This document shows, piece after piece, positions 48,220-57,591 of a stretch of DNA of 64,000 nt (positions within the stretch are counted from its first letter, which is position 1; each line of letters begins with the position of its first letter). The stretch is from Paenalcaligenes faecalis (GTDB lineage Bacteria; Pseudomonadota; Gammaproteobacteria; Burkholderiales; Burkholderiaceae_B). The notes below the pieces were generated by a model, which had not been told where the DNA came from, searched no databases, and saw only the letters and a list, made by a program, of their open reading frames with translations. The stretch spans positions 1,846,001 to 1,910,000 of the forward strand of contig NZ_CP106841.1 in NCBI RefSeq assembly GCF_027557445.1. The letters run 5' to 3'. A program made the translations under genes and the position numbers.

Positions 48220-48356
48220 ATCAAAACGAAAGCTAAGCTCAATGGCACCACAAAAATGGCAATAATACTTAGCCCTAACTGCCACCACGTTGGCTTGAGT
48301 TGATAATCAGGCTGATCAACAGACAATGCCATGGATGTAGACGTATTCGTTTGCAT
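48216..48356 (-). CDS. Small single-helix membrane protein, Fur-type promoter
   Basis: A 46-residue frame starts ATG at 48356 with GAGG 7 nt upstream ([20 protein letters not shown]) and ends in one hydrophobic helix ([20 protein letters not shown]). It overlaps the mutS stop by 4 bp on the other strand. A strong Fur-like site lies 25-45 bp upstream. The protein is too short for family assignment but its start, ribosome site and iron-type promoter argue that it is real. Confidence 0.6.
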   Translation of the reverse strand: MQTNTSTSMALSVDQPDYQLKPTWWQLGLSIIAIFVVPLSLAFVLI

Positions 48357-48380
48357 AATGACACCTCAATTAAATATCAG

Positions 48381-48400
48381 TAATGAGAATCATTATCATT
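48381..48400 (-). promoter_or_regulatory. Fur box
   Basis: TAATGAGAATCATTATCATT closely follows the 19-bp Fur consensus GATAATGATAATCATTATC. It lies upstream of the minus-strand small gene at 48216-48356 and separates it from the bidirectional bamC terminator. Binding by Fur is inferred from the match. Confidence 0.75.
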
Positions 48401-48421
48401 TAAATAATGGGCAATGTCCAC

Positions 48422-48449
48422 AAAAAACCCTGCACTAGGCAGGGTTTTT
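48422..48449. terminator. Bidirectional terminator behind bamC
   Basis: AAAAACCCTGC pairs with GCAGGGTTTTT around a 5-nt loop, with A/T runs on both strands. It ends the dapA-bamC transcript. Confidence 0.88.
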
Positions 48450-48470
48450 GCATTACCGGCTATACATCAA

Positions 48471-49616
48471 TTAATGTGGCATATTTGTAGATAGCACATT
48501 AATAATACGGCCTGCGGTTGGGGTATTTAACACCTGACCATTTTCGTCCAAGACCTGAACAATAGAAGCATTACCACCTTGAGCCATCACACGCACACGC
48601 AAGCGCTGCGCCTCTGCCGTATTACGGGCTCGGAACAAACGCCCAATAATATTCGGCTGCTCAATTTTTTCTCCACTATCCGCATCAAGGTAACGAATGT
48701 AGTATTCACCCGAACTACGGTCACGGTCCTCGACCGAGAAGCCAGCGGAGTCGATGCCTACGCCCACACGACGCCAAGCACGATCAAAGCCTTCGTTTAA
48801 GACCAATTGACGCTGACTCGCATCATCTTGAACCTGAATTAACGCCGGTGTGTCATGCGTTTCGGCCTGAGCGACCTGAGCTTGGGCATGTTCTAAGTCT
48901 GTGCCTAAAAACACCATTAAACGAGCTAGCATCACCGCATTTAGACCGGGGTCTTCTTTGCCATGTACCCATTTAAAAGCAGCACCATCTGTAGTCGGTG
49001 TCTCGACCATATGCTGATGGCTAATGTAAATCTCTGTTTTACCGTTAACTCGCTCTAGGCGTGTGCGGAAACGTTCACGTTCACCACTATCAAACACCTG
49101 ATCCACGACGGAACTTAATAACGTGCGAATCCAGCTATCCGGAATTTTCGCTCTATTTTCAGCCCAATCCGTCAACATCACCCCCACACGTGGATCATCC
49201 GAATGAATCGTGAAGCCTTGGTTATTCCAGAATTCGAGAATATGTGGGTAAACTTTCTCTGCAGGCTGATCAATCACTAGCCAACGCAGGTCTCCATCTC
49301 GCATTACCTGAATACCACTTTGCTCGGGCAACACATTGCTGGTTGCACTACCTATAGCAGGCTGAGCATTTTGTGCTTGAGCAAATTGACTATAAGACAA
49401 AGCACCGGTGTTGCCGCCTGGGGCTTGGAAGCGGGCATCACGATTTGCCTGCGTTAAATCAGGCGGAATACTAAGAGGATCACCAGTAACAGTGCTCTTG
49501 TAGTCAACGCTTTCTTCGGTGCCCATGAACTGATTCAAGGCAGAACAACCGCTTAATAGCGTCAAGCTCAAGCCTGCAGCCATCATCAAAGCGGTTGGTT
49601 TAAGGGTGAAATTCAT
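48471..49616 (-). CDS. bamC: Outer membrane protein assembly factor BamC
   Basis: A lipoprotein of 381 residues with signal and lipobox [20 protein letters not shown] (Cys near residue 24). The two BamC domains include [20 protein letters not shown] and [20 protein letters not shown]. It works with the BamABDE complex that inserts beta-barrel proteins. It overlaps dapA by 4 bp, the usual dapA-bamC pair. Confidence 0.93.
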   Translation of the reverse strand: MNFTLKPTALMMAAGLSLTLLSGCSALNQFMGTEESVDYKSTVTGDPLSIPPDLTQANRDARFQAPGGNTGALSYSQFAQAQNAQPAIGSATSNVLPEQSGIQVMRDGDLRWLVIDQPAEKVYPHILEFWNNQGFTIHSDDPRVGVMLTDWAENRAKIPDSWIRTLLSSVVDQVFDSGERERFRTRLERVNGKTEIYISHQHMVETPTTDGAAFKWVHGKEDPGLNAVMLARLMVFLGTDLEHAQAQVAQAETHDTPALIQVQDDASQRQLVLNEGFDRAWRRVGVGIDSAGFSVEDRDRSSGEYYIRYLDADSGEKIEQPNIIGRLFRARNTAEAQRLRVRVMAQGGNASIVQVLDENGQVLNTPTAGRIINVLSTNMPH

Positions 49617-50518
49617 GCGAGTAACCCTGCATTATTAAGTAATTGGCGCAGCCCAGCATGATGCTGCGAGCTTAGGGGAGTCATGGGCAAGCGGTAGCCT
49701 AACTGTGTTAAGCCCATTTCAGCCACGGCCCATTTTACAGGGATAGGATTCGCTTCGACGAATAACATTTTATTCAAATCAGCCAATAGCGCATTTACTT
49801 TGCGCACCGTAACTAAATCACCGTCCAATGCCGCCTGACAGAGTTGTTTCATCAAACGAGGCGCAACGTTAGCCGTAACCGAAATATTTCCTTTACCACC
49901 TAATAGAATCAACGCTGCCGCAGTAGGATCATCGCCACTTAAAACAATGAAGTCCTCTGGCTTATCACGTAACAATTGGCCTAAACGACCAATATCACCG
50001 GTGGCATCTTTGACACCAACAATACCCGGGATTTGAGCCAAGCGTAAAATGGTATCGTTGCTCATGTCGGCAACGGTACGACCGGGCACATTATATAGGA
50101 AAGTAGGCAAATCAACGGTTTCAACGATTTTTTTGAAATGCTGATATAGGCCTTCTTGGGTGGGTTTGTTGTAGTAAGGTACCACAGACAATCCCGCCTG
50201 AGCACCTACCTGATGGGCATGTTTCGCTAACTCGATGGCCTCTACAGTAGAGTTACCACCCACACCTGCCATGATGGGAATACGCCCCTTAGCATGTTCG
50301 ACCGCGACTTGAATTAGTTCAGCGTGTTCGTCCATATTGACGGTAGGTGATTCACCCGTTGTTCCTACAACAACAAGTACATCCGTTCCTTCGGAAATGT
50401 GCCAGTCAATGAGCTTTCGGTAAGCGTCAAAATCCAGACTTCCATCGGGGAACATAGGCGTAACAAGGGCAACCATGCTGCCTTGAAAAATAGGGGTTGC
50501 AGTATCCGAACTAGCCAT
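49613..50518 (-). CDS. dapA: 4-hydroxy-tetrahydrodipicolinate synthase
   Basis: DapA condenses pyruvate with aspartate semialdehyde in lysine/diaminopimelate synthesis. From the ATG at 50518 (301 residues): [40 protein letters not shown] (Tyr) and [11 protein letters not shown] (Schiff-base Lys). The frame extends 13 codons upstream without homology. Confidence 0.95.
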   Translation of the reverse strand: MASSDTATPIFQGSMVALVTPMFPDGSLDFDAYRKLIDWHISEGTDVLVVVGTTGESPTVNMDEHAELIQVAVEHAKGRIPIMAGVGGNSTVEAIELAKHAHQVGAQAGLSVVPYYNKPTQEGLYQHFKKIVETVDLPTFLYNVPGRTVADMSNDTILRLAQIPGIVGVKDATGDIGRLGQLLRDKPEDFIVLSGDDPTAAALILLGGKGNISVTANVAPRLMKQLCQAALDGDLVTVRKVNALLADLNKMLFVEANPIPVKWAVAEMGLTQLGYRLPMTPLSSQHHAGLRQLLNNAGLLA

Positions 50519-50605
50519 AATAGATAAAGTCTCCTGGATAAGACGAGCTAAAACCAATAATAATAAGTTAAATAAACGTTAAGTTTACCGGATTTTAAGG
50601 CAGGA

Positions 50606-51256
50606 TCATAAAAACAAACGAATGATGCCATTACCAAACGCTAAAAAGGGTTGCAAAATGGTCCACAACGCCCCAGTAAACATTAATACAATCAAAATCA
50701 ACATGCCATAGGGTTCTATACGCGCATATTGATTTGCATAAGGCTGGGGTAAGAGACTATATACAATACGCCCCCCATCTAATGGTGGCAATGGGACTAA
50801 ATTCAATGCCATCAGCACTAAATTAACCTGTACCCCTGCAATGGCCATCTTGCCCCAGAAATCTTGAATATCTACCCCTGCCATCAATAACAAACGTAGC
50901 AGCAAGACCCAAAAAATACCCATCAATAGGTTAGAGGCAGGCCCAGCTAGCGCTACCCAAAGAATATCCTTTTTTGGATTACGTAACTTAGACCAATTCA
51001 CAGGAACTGGTTTAGCCCAACCAAACAATAACCCTGCCCCACCCAGTAATTTAGTGGAGATCAACAAGAATAAGGGAACGATAACTGTTCCCATCAAATC
51101 GATATGACGAGTCGGATTTAAACTAATGCGTCCCGCCTGCTCTGCCGTTGGGTCACCGAAATATCGAGCCACATAGCCATGAGCAGCCTCGTGCAGTGTA
51201 ATACCAAACAAAACCGGTAGTGCATACACTGCAATGGTTTGAATAAAACTTTCCAC
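50606..51256 (-). CDS. Site-2 protease family (M50) membrane metalloprotease
   Basis: This 216-residue membrane protein has the zinc motif HEAAHGYVARYFGD near residue 22 and NLVPLPPLDGGRIVYSLL near residue 155, with four or five hydrophobic helices. It is of the YwhC/compact site-2 protease type without PDZ, so probably not RseP. Substrate unknown. It lies 3 bp from the next gene. Confidence 0.9.
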   Translation of the reverse strand: MESFIQTIAVYALPVLFGITLHEAAHGYVARYFGDPTAEQAGRISLNPTRHIDLMGTVIVPLFLLISTKLLGGAGLLFGWAKPVPVNWSKLRNPKKDILWVALAGPASNLLMGIFWVLLLRLLLMAGVDIQDFWGKMAIAGVQVNLVLMALNLVPLPPLDGGRIVYSLLPQPYANQYARIEPYGMLILIVLMFTGALWTILQPFLAFGNGIIRLFL

Positions 51257-51259
51257 CGT

Positions 51260-51886
51260 TTAGTCTAAGCCTAGTTTTTGTGGATCGCCCAGACCGTGAC
51301 GTACTACCTCTGGGGCTGCCCCTGTTAAATCAATCACAGTTGTAAAATCTGCTGCGCAAGGACCACCGTCGATCACTGCAGCCAACTGATGTTGATAACG
51401 ATCGAAAATGTCTTGAGCATCATTTAAGGCCATGTCCTCATCCTCGGGGATCAGGGTGGTAGACAATAAGGGAGAGCCTACCTGTTCAATCAAGTCTAAG
51501 ATGACTTTATTGTCTGGCACACGAATCCCAATGGTTTTGCGCGACGGATGCGACACACGTCGAGGGATTTCTTTGGTGGCCTCTAAAATAAAAGTCCATG
51601 GCCCCGGCGTGGCCAGTTTTAATAAACGATACTGGCTGTTATCTACACGCGCAAAGGTGCTGATCTCAGCTAAATCGCGACACAATAAAGTCAGGTTATG
51701 ACGCTCGTCTAAACCACGTAAGCGACGCAGGTTTTCTGCGGCTGCCTTATCATCTAAGCGGGCGACCACCGCGTAACTGGAGTCAGTCGGTACAGCAACT
51801 AACCCCCCTTTCGCGAGTAAATCAGCCGCTTGGGCTAATAGTCGAGTTTGTGGATTCTGAGGGTGTACTTCAAATAACTGAGCCAT
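51260..51886 (-). CDS. Sua5/YciO/YrdC-type threonylcarbamoyl-AMP synthase-like protein
   Basis: From the ATG at 51886 (AGGAGA just upstream) the protein has 208 residues with the YrdC fold: GGLVAVPTDSSYAVVARLDD, NLTLLCRDLAEISTFARV and TIGIRVPDNKVILDLIEQVG. It is closer to the YciO subgroup than to TsaC, so the role in t6A synthesis is not certain. Confidence 0.88.
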   Translation of the reverse strand: MAQLFEVHPQNPQTRLLAQAADLLAKGGLVAVPTDSSYAVVARLDDKAAAENLRRLRGLDERHNLTLLCRDLAEISTFARVDNSQYRLLKLATPGPWTFILEATKEIPRRVSHPSRKTIGIRVPDNKVILDLIEQVGSPLLSTTLIPEDEDMALNDAQDIFDRYQHQLAAVIDGGPCAADFTTVIDLTGAAPEVVRHGLGDPQKLGLD

Positions 51887-51970
51887 AAGGTCTCCTTTTT
51901 CAGCCATTGCGCTATGTATAGAGCATGCACAAATCAATTCCCAACAGTATAAGCTTAGCAAAAACAAAAG

Positions 51971-52001
51971 TTGTGCACTTTTTTATTTTTTATGCTATAG
52001 T
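51971..52001 (+). promoter_or_regulatory. Promoter of tRNA-His
   Basis: TTGTGC (51971-51976) and TATAGT (51996-52001) lie 43 bp upstream of the mature tRNA with a 19-bp spacer rich in T. A very similar sequence precedes tRNA-Pro. Confidence 0.55.
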
Positions 52002-52043
52002 TGTGTTTCTTTGCACGGGAGGCAATCTTTCGTAGCAAACTAT

Positions 52044-52120
52044 GGTGACCGTAGCTCAGTTGGTAGAGTCCCGGATTGTGATTCCGGTTGTCGCGGGTTC
52101 GAGCCCCGTCGGTCACCCCA
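52044..52120 (+). tRNA. tRNA-His (GUG)
   Basis: The sequence starts with the extra G-1 (GGTGACCG) that pairs with C73, has anticodon loop TTGTGAT (GUG), T-arm GCGGGTTCGAGCCCCGT and encoded CCA. Confidence 0.95.
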
Positions 52121-52125
52121 GATTT

Positions 52126-52160
52126 AAAGCCCGTATAATTTCAAAATTGTACGGGCTTTT
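52126..52160 (+). terminator. Terminator behind tRNA-His
   Basis: AAAGCCCGTA pairs with TACGGGCTTT around a 14-nt loop and is followed by T4. Confidence 0.85.
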
Positions 52161-52219
52161 CTCATTTCTGACTCGTTAACGCTTATAGTAGTTCTATTAC
52201 CAAACAAACAACGACTACT

Positions 52220-52450
52220 ATGAACTCAGATCCTGCTTCTTTTCCCAACTGGGAATTAGCTCCTAGCACTCACTCGTGGTGCGCCCAAGATGAAAACGGC
52301 GATTGGTATTGGTATAGTGTTGAACCACAACTTAGCATTGGCGGCGGTGTGTGGAGATCAAATTCCAGACATCAGCAATTTGCCCAGCATGGCACTCCTA
52401 ATCCTGATTGGATGCACAGTTTACAACTACGCCCATCTACTGTGACGTAA
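52220..52450 (+). CDS. Small hypothetical protein
   Basis: The 76-residue frame is Trp- and aromatic-rich: SFPNWELAPSTHSWCAQDEN, then GDWYWYSVEPQLSIGGGVWR. There is no signal peptide or membrane helix. It ends 2 bp before the cardiolipin synthase start (52453), which supports it. I do not recognise the family; a small soluble protein is all that can be said. Confidence 0.5.
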   Translation: MNSDPASFPNWELAPSTHSWCAQDENGDWYWYSVEPQLSIGGGVWRSNSRHQQFAQHGTPNPDWMHSLQLRPSTVT

Positions 52451-52452
52451 TC

Positions 52453-53931
52453 ATGTCTATCTTATCTGAACAACTTACTGGTTTTTTCTTAGATTACTGG
52501 CCTCATATCGCGCTGATACTGAGCTTAGCGATTAGCATCCCCACTGCTATTCATGCCGCCATGAACAAAAAAGAAGTACGTGCAGCCATCGGCTGGGTAG
52601 GTGTCATTATTCTCTCCCCTTTTGCTGGCTCTATCCTTTATTTAATTGTGGGCATTAATCGCGTACGACACTCCCAAATCACGGAGTTACGTGATACTCA
52701 TATTAAAGAATACGTCAGCTATAGCTCCCCCCCTGTTACCGATCTAGAGAAGACCTTTAGCGCCCCCTTTTCTTCGTTACAGATATTGGGAGACCGGATC
52801 AGTCACTTTCAACTACGCAGTGGCAATCATATTCAGGTTTTAGTCAGTGGTGACGAGTCGTATCCAGCGATGCTCGAAGCCATTGAATCCGCTGAACACT
52901 CTATCGCATTACAAAGTTATATTTTTGACAATGATCGTATCGGCAAACAGTTTGTCGATGCTTTGGTTCGAGCCCAAGCGCGGGGTGTACAAGTCCGCGT
53001 GCTCATTGATGCCATTGGGGTCAAATACTCTCACCCGCCTGTGCACCGATTATTACGTCAACATGGCATTCGCTGTGCATTGTTTATGTCTATATCACTG
53101 CTACCGTCTAGCTTTTTACGTAGCCCTTATGCCAATTTACGCAGTCACCGCAAAATTCTCATTGTAGATGGTCGAATCGCGTTCACTGGGGGCATGAACA
53201 TACGGGAAGGATTTTGCAGTCAATACTCAGACAACAACCCTGCTCAGGACACGCATTTTAGCTTTGAGGGGCCGGTTGTATTGCAGTTGATGTCAACCTT
53301 TGCCCATGACTGGGAGTTCACCACCAATGAAAACCTCAGCTATGATTTTTGGTGTGCTTGTGTCTGGAAAACACCTGAACCACAAGTCCCTGCCCGCTGC
53401 ATTCGCTCTGGCCCCGATCGCTTTTTAGCCAGCACTCACTCTATGTTGCAAGGGGCATTTGCGATCGCCACCAAACATATTCGCATTCAATCACCGTACT
53501 TTTTACCCGATCAAGTTTTGATGGGAGCCTTAACCACAGCAGCACGCCGAGGTGTTCGAGTCGATATTGTGATACCCAAGCACAATAATTTGCGTCTAGT
53601 AAATGCCGCCATGATGGCACAAATAGACCAAATCATCGAATCAGGCTGCCACGTCTGGTTAGACACTGGCCCTTTCAATCATTCAAAGCTCATCACCATA
53701 GATGGTCAATGGAGCTATGTAGGATCTTCCAACTTAGACCCCCGTAGCCTGCGTCTAAACTTTGAAATTGATATAGAGATTTACTGTCACAATACGGCGC
53801 AAAAAATAGAAGGCTTGATAGACAGCTGCATAGCGAGCTCCGAAAACCTGACATTAGAAAGCCTGGCACAACAGCCTTACAAAAAACGATTAATGAATCG
53901 AATTGTTTGGTTAGCTAGCCCTTATCTCTAG
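52453..53931 (+). CDS. cls: Cardiolipin synthase (phospholipase D family)
   Basis: The protein has two N-terminal membrane helices (LALILSLAISIPTA-like LILSLAISIPTAIHAAMN; IGWVGVIILSPFAGSILYLI). Two HKD motifs follow (LRSHRKILIVDGRIAFTGG; FNHSKLITIDGQWSYVGSSN). It condenses phosphatidylglycerol (or PE) to cardiolipin in the inner membrane. The start at 52453 gives 492 residues; the longer frame from 52408 overlaps the small gene. Confidence 0.92.
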   Translation: MSILSEQLTGFFLDYWPHIALILSLAISIPTAIHAAMNKKEVRAAIGWVGVIILSPFAGSILYLIVGINRVRHSQITELRDTHIKEYVSYSSPPVTDLEKTFSAPFSSLQILGDRISHFQLRSGNHIQVLVSGDESYPAMLEAIESAEHSIALQSYIFDNDRIGKQFVDALVRAQARGVQVRVLIDAIGVKYSHPPVHRLLRQHGIRCALFMSISLLPSSFLRSPYANLRSHRKILIVDGRIAFTGGMNIREGFCSQYSDNNPAQDTHFSFEGPVVLQLMSTFAHDWEFTTNENLSYDFWCACVWKTPEPQVPARCIRSGPDRFLASTHSMLQGAFAIATKHIRIQSPYFLPDQVLMGALTTAARRGVRVDIVIPKHNNLRLVNAAMMAQIDQIIESGCHVWLDTGPFNHSKLITIDGQWSYVGSSNLDPRSLRLNFEIDIEIYCHNTAQKIEGLIDSCIASSENLTLESLAQQPYKKRLMNRIVWLASPYL

Positions 53932-53947
53932 GTGAAAACGATACAGT

Positions 53948-53988
53948 TTTGCTCAAAAAACATAAATTAATGTAGTATGTTGAGCAAA
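53948..53988. promoter_or_regulatory. Inverted repeat upstream of the PaaX-type regulator
   Basis: TTTGCTCAA (53948-53956) is mirrored by TTGAGCAAA (53980-53988) with a 23-bp gap, just upstream of the regulator start at 54008. PaaX operators are widely spaced inverted repeats, so this may be its autoregulatory site. Confidence 0.5.
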
Positions 53989-54007
53989 TAACAATGATGA
54001 GAAAATA

Positions 54008-54961
54008 ATGTCTGACAACTTTTTACACCACTGGAGCCAACAGTACCTCTCCGAGCAGCCCCCTCGCACTAAATCCTTAGTGATGACGCTATTTGGAGAT
54101 GTGATCCGCCCACATGGGGGCGCATTATGGTTAGGAAGCCTAATTCAACTCCTCGCTCCCTTTGGGATCAATGATCGTTTAGTGCGCACTAGCGTCTACA
54201 GACTAGCCGAAGAAGGCTGGCTTAGCGCACAGCGAGAAGGGCGTCGCAGTATGTATACCTTACGTCCACAGGCCTCTAGACGTTTTCAAAAGGCCCACCA
54301 ACGCATCTATGCGCCAAGCTATCTAGCATGGAATGGTCAATGGACTCAGGTTTTCTTTCTGTCCTCCAGCATTAGCACGAAACAACGAGCTGACTTACGT
54401 AAAGCCCTATTGTGGGAAGGCTTTGGCGCCATATCACCCTTTGCCTTTATACATCCTAATCCTGACTTACATAACCTAAACGAGTTGATTGAACATAACC
54501 ATTGCGCTCATGCTGTCTATGTTTCTCAACTCATTGAAAGCCCCTTAGAGCACAGCAAAGACCTGTCTCAGCTTATTCAAGAGTGCTGGCAATTAGATGA
54601 GGTCAGCGAACGCTATCAACGCTTTATTAGTCATTTTAAGCCCGTTCTGGCTCATATCCAGGCCCAAGCTGACACCCACCCGCTTAGCGCTGAACAGGCT
54701 TTTGTATTGCGCACGCTATTGATTCATGAATATAGACGCGCACAACTACACGACCCTCAGCTACCTCTGGAGCTACTGCCTAAAAACTGGGTAGGAAAAC
54801 AGGCCTATGAGCTGTGCCAGCACATTTATCGCTATTTAGTTAAGTCTTCCCAAATCCATATTCTTGACACATTACGTTTAGAGGATGCAAATGCACCCGA
54901 CGTAGCGTCTTATTTTTATGATCGATTTGGGGGGTTATATCAAGACATGGCAATAGCCTAA
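54008..54961 (+). CDS. PaaX-family transcriptional repressor
   Basis: The protein matches PaaX: LVMTLFGDVIRPHGGALWLG, then RTSVYRLAEEGWLSAQREGR (winged helix), and a large C-terminal domain ending DVASYFYDRFGGLYQDMAIA. In E. coli PaaX represses phenylacetate catabolism in response to phenylacetyl-CoA. No paa genes are in the window, so the target is elsewhere or different. It is 317 residues, full length. Confidence 0.88.
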   Translation: MSDNFLHHWSQQYLSEQPPRTKSLVMTLFGDVIRPHGGALWLGSLIQLLAPFGINDRLVRTSVYRLAEEGWLSAQREGRRSMYTLRPQASRRFQKAHQRIYAPSYLAWNGQWTQVFFLSSSISTKQRADLRKALLWEGFGAISPFAFIHPNPDLHNLNELIEHNHCAHAVYVSQLIESPLEHSKDLSQLIQECWQLDEVSERYQRFISHFKPVLAHIQAQADTHPLSAEQAFVLRTLLIHEYRRAQLHDPQLPLELLPKNWVGKQAYELCQHIYRYLVKSSQIHILDTLRLEDANAPDVASYFYDRFGGLYQDMAIA

Positions 54962-54979
54962 AGCGGCCAACACCAAGAA

Positions 54980-55056
54980 TGGCGCGTCTGACAGGATTCG
55001 AACCTGTGACCGCCCGCTTAGAAGGCGGGTGCTCTATCCAACTGAGCTACAGACGC
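54980..55056 (-). tRNA. tRNA-Arg (UCU)
   Basis: The minus strand begins GCGTCTG, has anticodon loop CTTCTAA (UCU), T-arm ACAGGTTCGAATCCTGT and encoded CCA. Confidence 0.95.
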
Positions 55057-55082
55057 TAAAAAAGGAATTATACCCTATAAAA

Positions 55083-55826
55083 CTACGCTTTGGCAGCTCG
55101 TTTTTGCTCTTCGTATTGCGTCATGATTTTGCGCAAAAAATGGATAAGATGTGTTGAGCGCAAAATATTGACTCTAGGCAATGCCATCACATCATCGGTG
55201 GCATTTGCCAATCCACGCTGGGTCGAGGTTGCAATGCGATAACCTGCCTGCGCGACCCATTGTCTGGCTTCTTGGCTTTCGCTGCCATAAGGATAGCAAA
55301 ATGCCCCTACCTCTGTTTGTAGAATGTGTTCAAGCACATATTTAGACTGAGTTAACTCAGTTAACGCCTGCTCTTTGGGGGTTTTATCTAGATGGATATG
55401 ACTTGCCGTATGAGATCCAATTTCTTGGCCTTGATGATGCCAGTCCCGAATTTGCTCTATGCTCATCAACTGAGCCATAGGGCTACCCGTTAACTGCGCC
55501 CAATGATTTTGCCCCGCCAGCTCGTTCGTAACAATAAAGTTCGTCGAACTAAATCCAAGCTCAGTTAGGATAGGTAAAGCATTTCTATACACATTATCGT
55601 ATCCATCATCAAACGTAATACCAACGACTTTACCTTGCTTTTCGCCCGTTAAATAGGGAGCCAACTCCGATAGAGAGACCCCCTGATAGCCTAATCGTTT
55701 TAACCAGCGCATCTGACTTTTAAAGCGAGCAGGATGAACGGTACTACCGCGCAGTCTAGTCCCCTTTGGGGGTGGCACGTCAATTTGGTGATACATTAAT
55801 ATTGGTATCTTTTTTTTCTCTTGCAT
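55083..55826 (-). CDS. Polysaccharide deacetylase (NodB-type)
   Basis: From the ATG at 55826 this 247-residue protein has the NodB motifs KVVGITFDDGYDNVYRNALP, HTASHIHLDK and AFCYPYGSESQEARQWVAQA. It lacks a signal peptide by inspection (MQEKKKIPILMYHQIDVPPP), so a cytoplasmic or unusual location is possible. Substrate unknown. Overlap with neighbours is absent. Confidence 0.88.
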   Translation of the reverse strand: MQEKKKIPILMYHQIDVPPPKGTRLRGSTVHPARFKSQMRWLKRLGYQGVSLSELAPYLTGEKQGKVVGITFDDGYDNVYRNALPILTELGFSSTNFIVTNELAGQNHWAQLTGSPMAQLMSIEQIRDWHHQGQEIGSHTASHIHLDKTPKEQALTELTQSKYVLEHILQTEVGAFCYPYGSESQEARQWVAQAGYRIATSTQRGLANATDDVMALPRVNILRSTHLIHFLRKIMTQYEEQKRAAKA

Positions 55827-55923
55827 AAAAAACAACAGCTCCCCTTAGCAAATACAGGCTTTAAAACCAAAACCTAGTACTAATGCTACATTTGACTTTC
55901 TTTTGTATCTGATAGCTCGCACA

Positions 55924-57216
55924 ATGAAATCCCTTTGTCTGAACCTCATTCGTGCCATTTCAATTGGATTTGGCTTATTCATTCATTCTGTAGCTACCGC
56001 AGGCGTTAGTTATTCATTAGTCGAAAACCATGCCCAACCAGGACAAGCCATTACCGTGCGGGCCTTGGTATTTAATGACGAAGCCAATGCGCTAACGTGG
56101 ACACCACCTGAACACCTCGTTTTACAATGGCATCATGCTGACAACAGTATTACTCGCAGTTTAGCGCGGATAAAGCAACCCACAAAAGAACTACGTCTTC
56201 CAGTCAATCAATTTGCCATGATTGAATGGGCAGCTATCGTTCCTTCTGCTGCCAAAGGGATACCGGTTATCAGTATCGAAGGCGCGCCTGATTTGTTCGC
56301 CTTAGATACCAGCCCAGAAGGTATACGTTTAGCCAGCCAGCCTGCAAATGCCCCTATTATTGATGCAGGAGCCGCCCCCATTGGACAGATGGACCCGATC
56401 ATAGACGCTGAACAATTAGAGCGCAAGGGCATTTCACCCACTACGGGCCCAGCCGTTGCCCAAGCCCCTCTCAGCCCCCTGAGCCAACAAGCCTTTAACA
56501 ACTTTCGTAGTGCGATCTCCTCTCATGATCCGATTTACTTTATTGTAGGCTCAGAACCCAAAGCCAATGCTCGCTTTCAAATCAGTTTTAAATACCGACT
56601 GTTTAACACCGAAAATGAGAAAGAGGCCAAATTTCATAATCATTTGTACCTTGCCTACACACAACGCTCTTTATGGGATTTAAGCTCTGACTCCATGCCC
56701 TTTGTTGATACCACTTACAACCCCAGCCTGTTCTGGCGCAAAGAAAAGCTATGGCAAAATGAAAACAGCCCCTTTTACTTTGGCTTAAACACGGGGGTAG
56801 AGCACGCGTCAAATGGCAAAAGTGGGGTCGACTCACGCTCTATCAATGACGTATTTATCCAGCCAGAATTTAACTATGTCTTTGGTGGTGGCAGCACTCT
56901 GAGCTTTATGCCACGCTTTAAATCCTATTTCGCTGTTAGCAGCGATAATGCAGACTATAAAGACTACATGGGTAATGTGGCATGGCAGCTTCGCTGGCAA
57001 CAAGAGCATGGCCTATCCGTAACAGGTGCTTATCAGCAGGGCAAGCAAGGACGCAAAACATCTCAAGTCGATGTGTCTTGGCCATTGCAACGCACCCCAT
57101 TGAATATGAACGGTTATTTATACGCACAGTTCTATAGGGGCTATGGCGAAACCTTGTTGCATTACAATCGTCGCAGTCAGTCTCAAGTCCGTTTTGGGAT
57201 TGCGCTAACCCCCTAA
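55924..57216 (+). CDS. pldA: Outer membrane phospholipase A
   Basis: From the ATG at 55924 the protein has a signal peptide (MKSLCLNLIRAISIGFGLFI...VATAG), a beta-sandwich-like N-terminal part with a Pro/Ala linker, and the OMPLA barrel from about residue 210. The active-site segment is GVEHASNGKSGVDSRSINDV, with His, Ser and Asn as in PldA. It hydrolyses phospholipids in the outer leaflet. Confidence 0.9.
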   Translation: MKSLCLNLIRAISIGFGLFIHSVATAGVSYSLVENHAQPGQAITVRALVFNDEANALTWTPPEHLVLQWHHADNSITRSLARIKQPTKELRLPVNQFAMIEWAAIVPSAAKGIPVISIEGAPDLFALDTSPEGIRLASQPANAPIIDAGAAPIGQMDPIIDAEQLERKGISPTTGPAVAQAPLSPLSQQAFNNFRSAISSHDPIYFIVGSEPKANARFQISFKYRLFNTENEKEAKFHNHLYLAYTQRSLWDLSSDSMPFVDTTYNPSLFWRKEKLWQNENSPFYFGLNTGVEHASNGKSGVDSRSINDVFIQPEFNYVFGGGSTLSFMPRFKSYFAVSSDNADYKDYMGNVAWQLRWQQEHGLSVTGAYQQGKQGRKTSQVDVSWPLQRTPLNMNGYLYAQFYRGYGETLLHYNRRSQSQVRFGIALTP

Positions 57217-57249
57217 AACGAAACTATTCATTATATTTTCATGAAAAGC

Positions 57250-57279
57250 TTGCTTTTTTATTTTAATGCGTGCTATAGT
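57250..57279 (+). promoter_or_regulatory. Promoter of tRNA-Pro
   Basis: TTGCTT (57250-57255) and TATAGT (57274-57279), 18-bp spacer, precede tRNA-Pro by 10 bp. The layout resembles the tRNA-His promoter. Confidence 0.55.
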
Positions 57280-57288
57280 TAAATCTTT

Positions 57289-57365
<77 letters not shown>

Positions 57366-57383
57366 AATTTCTCAAAGAAAATC

Positions 57384-57419
57384 AAGGACTTAAGCGATAA
57401 AACGCCTAAGTCCTTTTTT
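57384..57419 (+). terminator. Terminator behind tRNA-Pro
   Basis: AAGGACTTAAGCG pairs with CGCCTAAGTCCTT with one mismatch and is followed by T6. Confidence 0.85.
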
Positions 57420-57535
57420 CTTTTGTGTGGACTTTGGTAGTTTTTTGGTAGTTTCCTTTATTTAATGCATGACATCAATCAAGACGTACAACTCTTCAAC
57501 TATCCGCTCAAATTCATACTACACTAGATGAATTC

Positions 57536-57560
57536 GTTGTAGGCCCTAGGCCTCTACAAC
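57536..57560. promoter_or_regulatory. Palindrome upstream of TRAP operon
   Basis: GTTGTAG (57536-57542) is mirrored by CTACAAC (57554-57560) with GGCC..GGCC inside, 32 bp before the first TRAP gene. It is a candidate operator for a regulator of the operon. Confidence 0.45.
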
Positions 57561-57591
57561 ACACTCTAGCAACTAAGTACCGAAGATTGAT

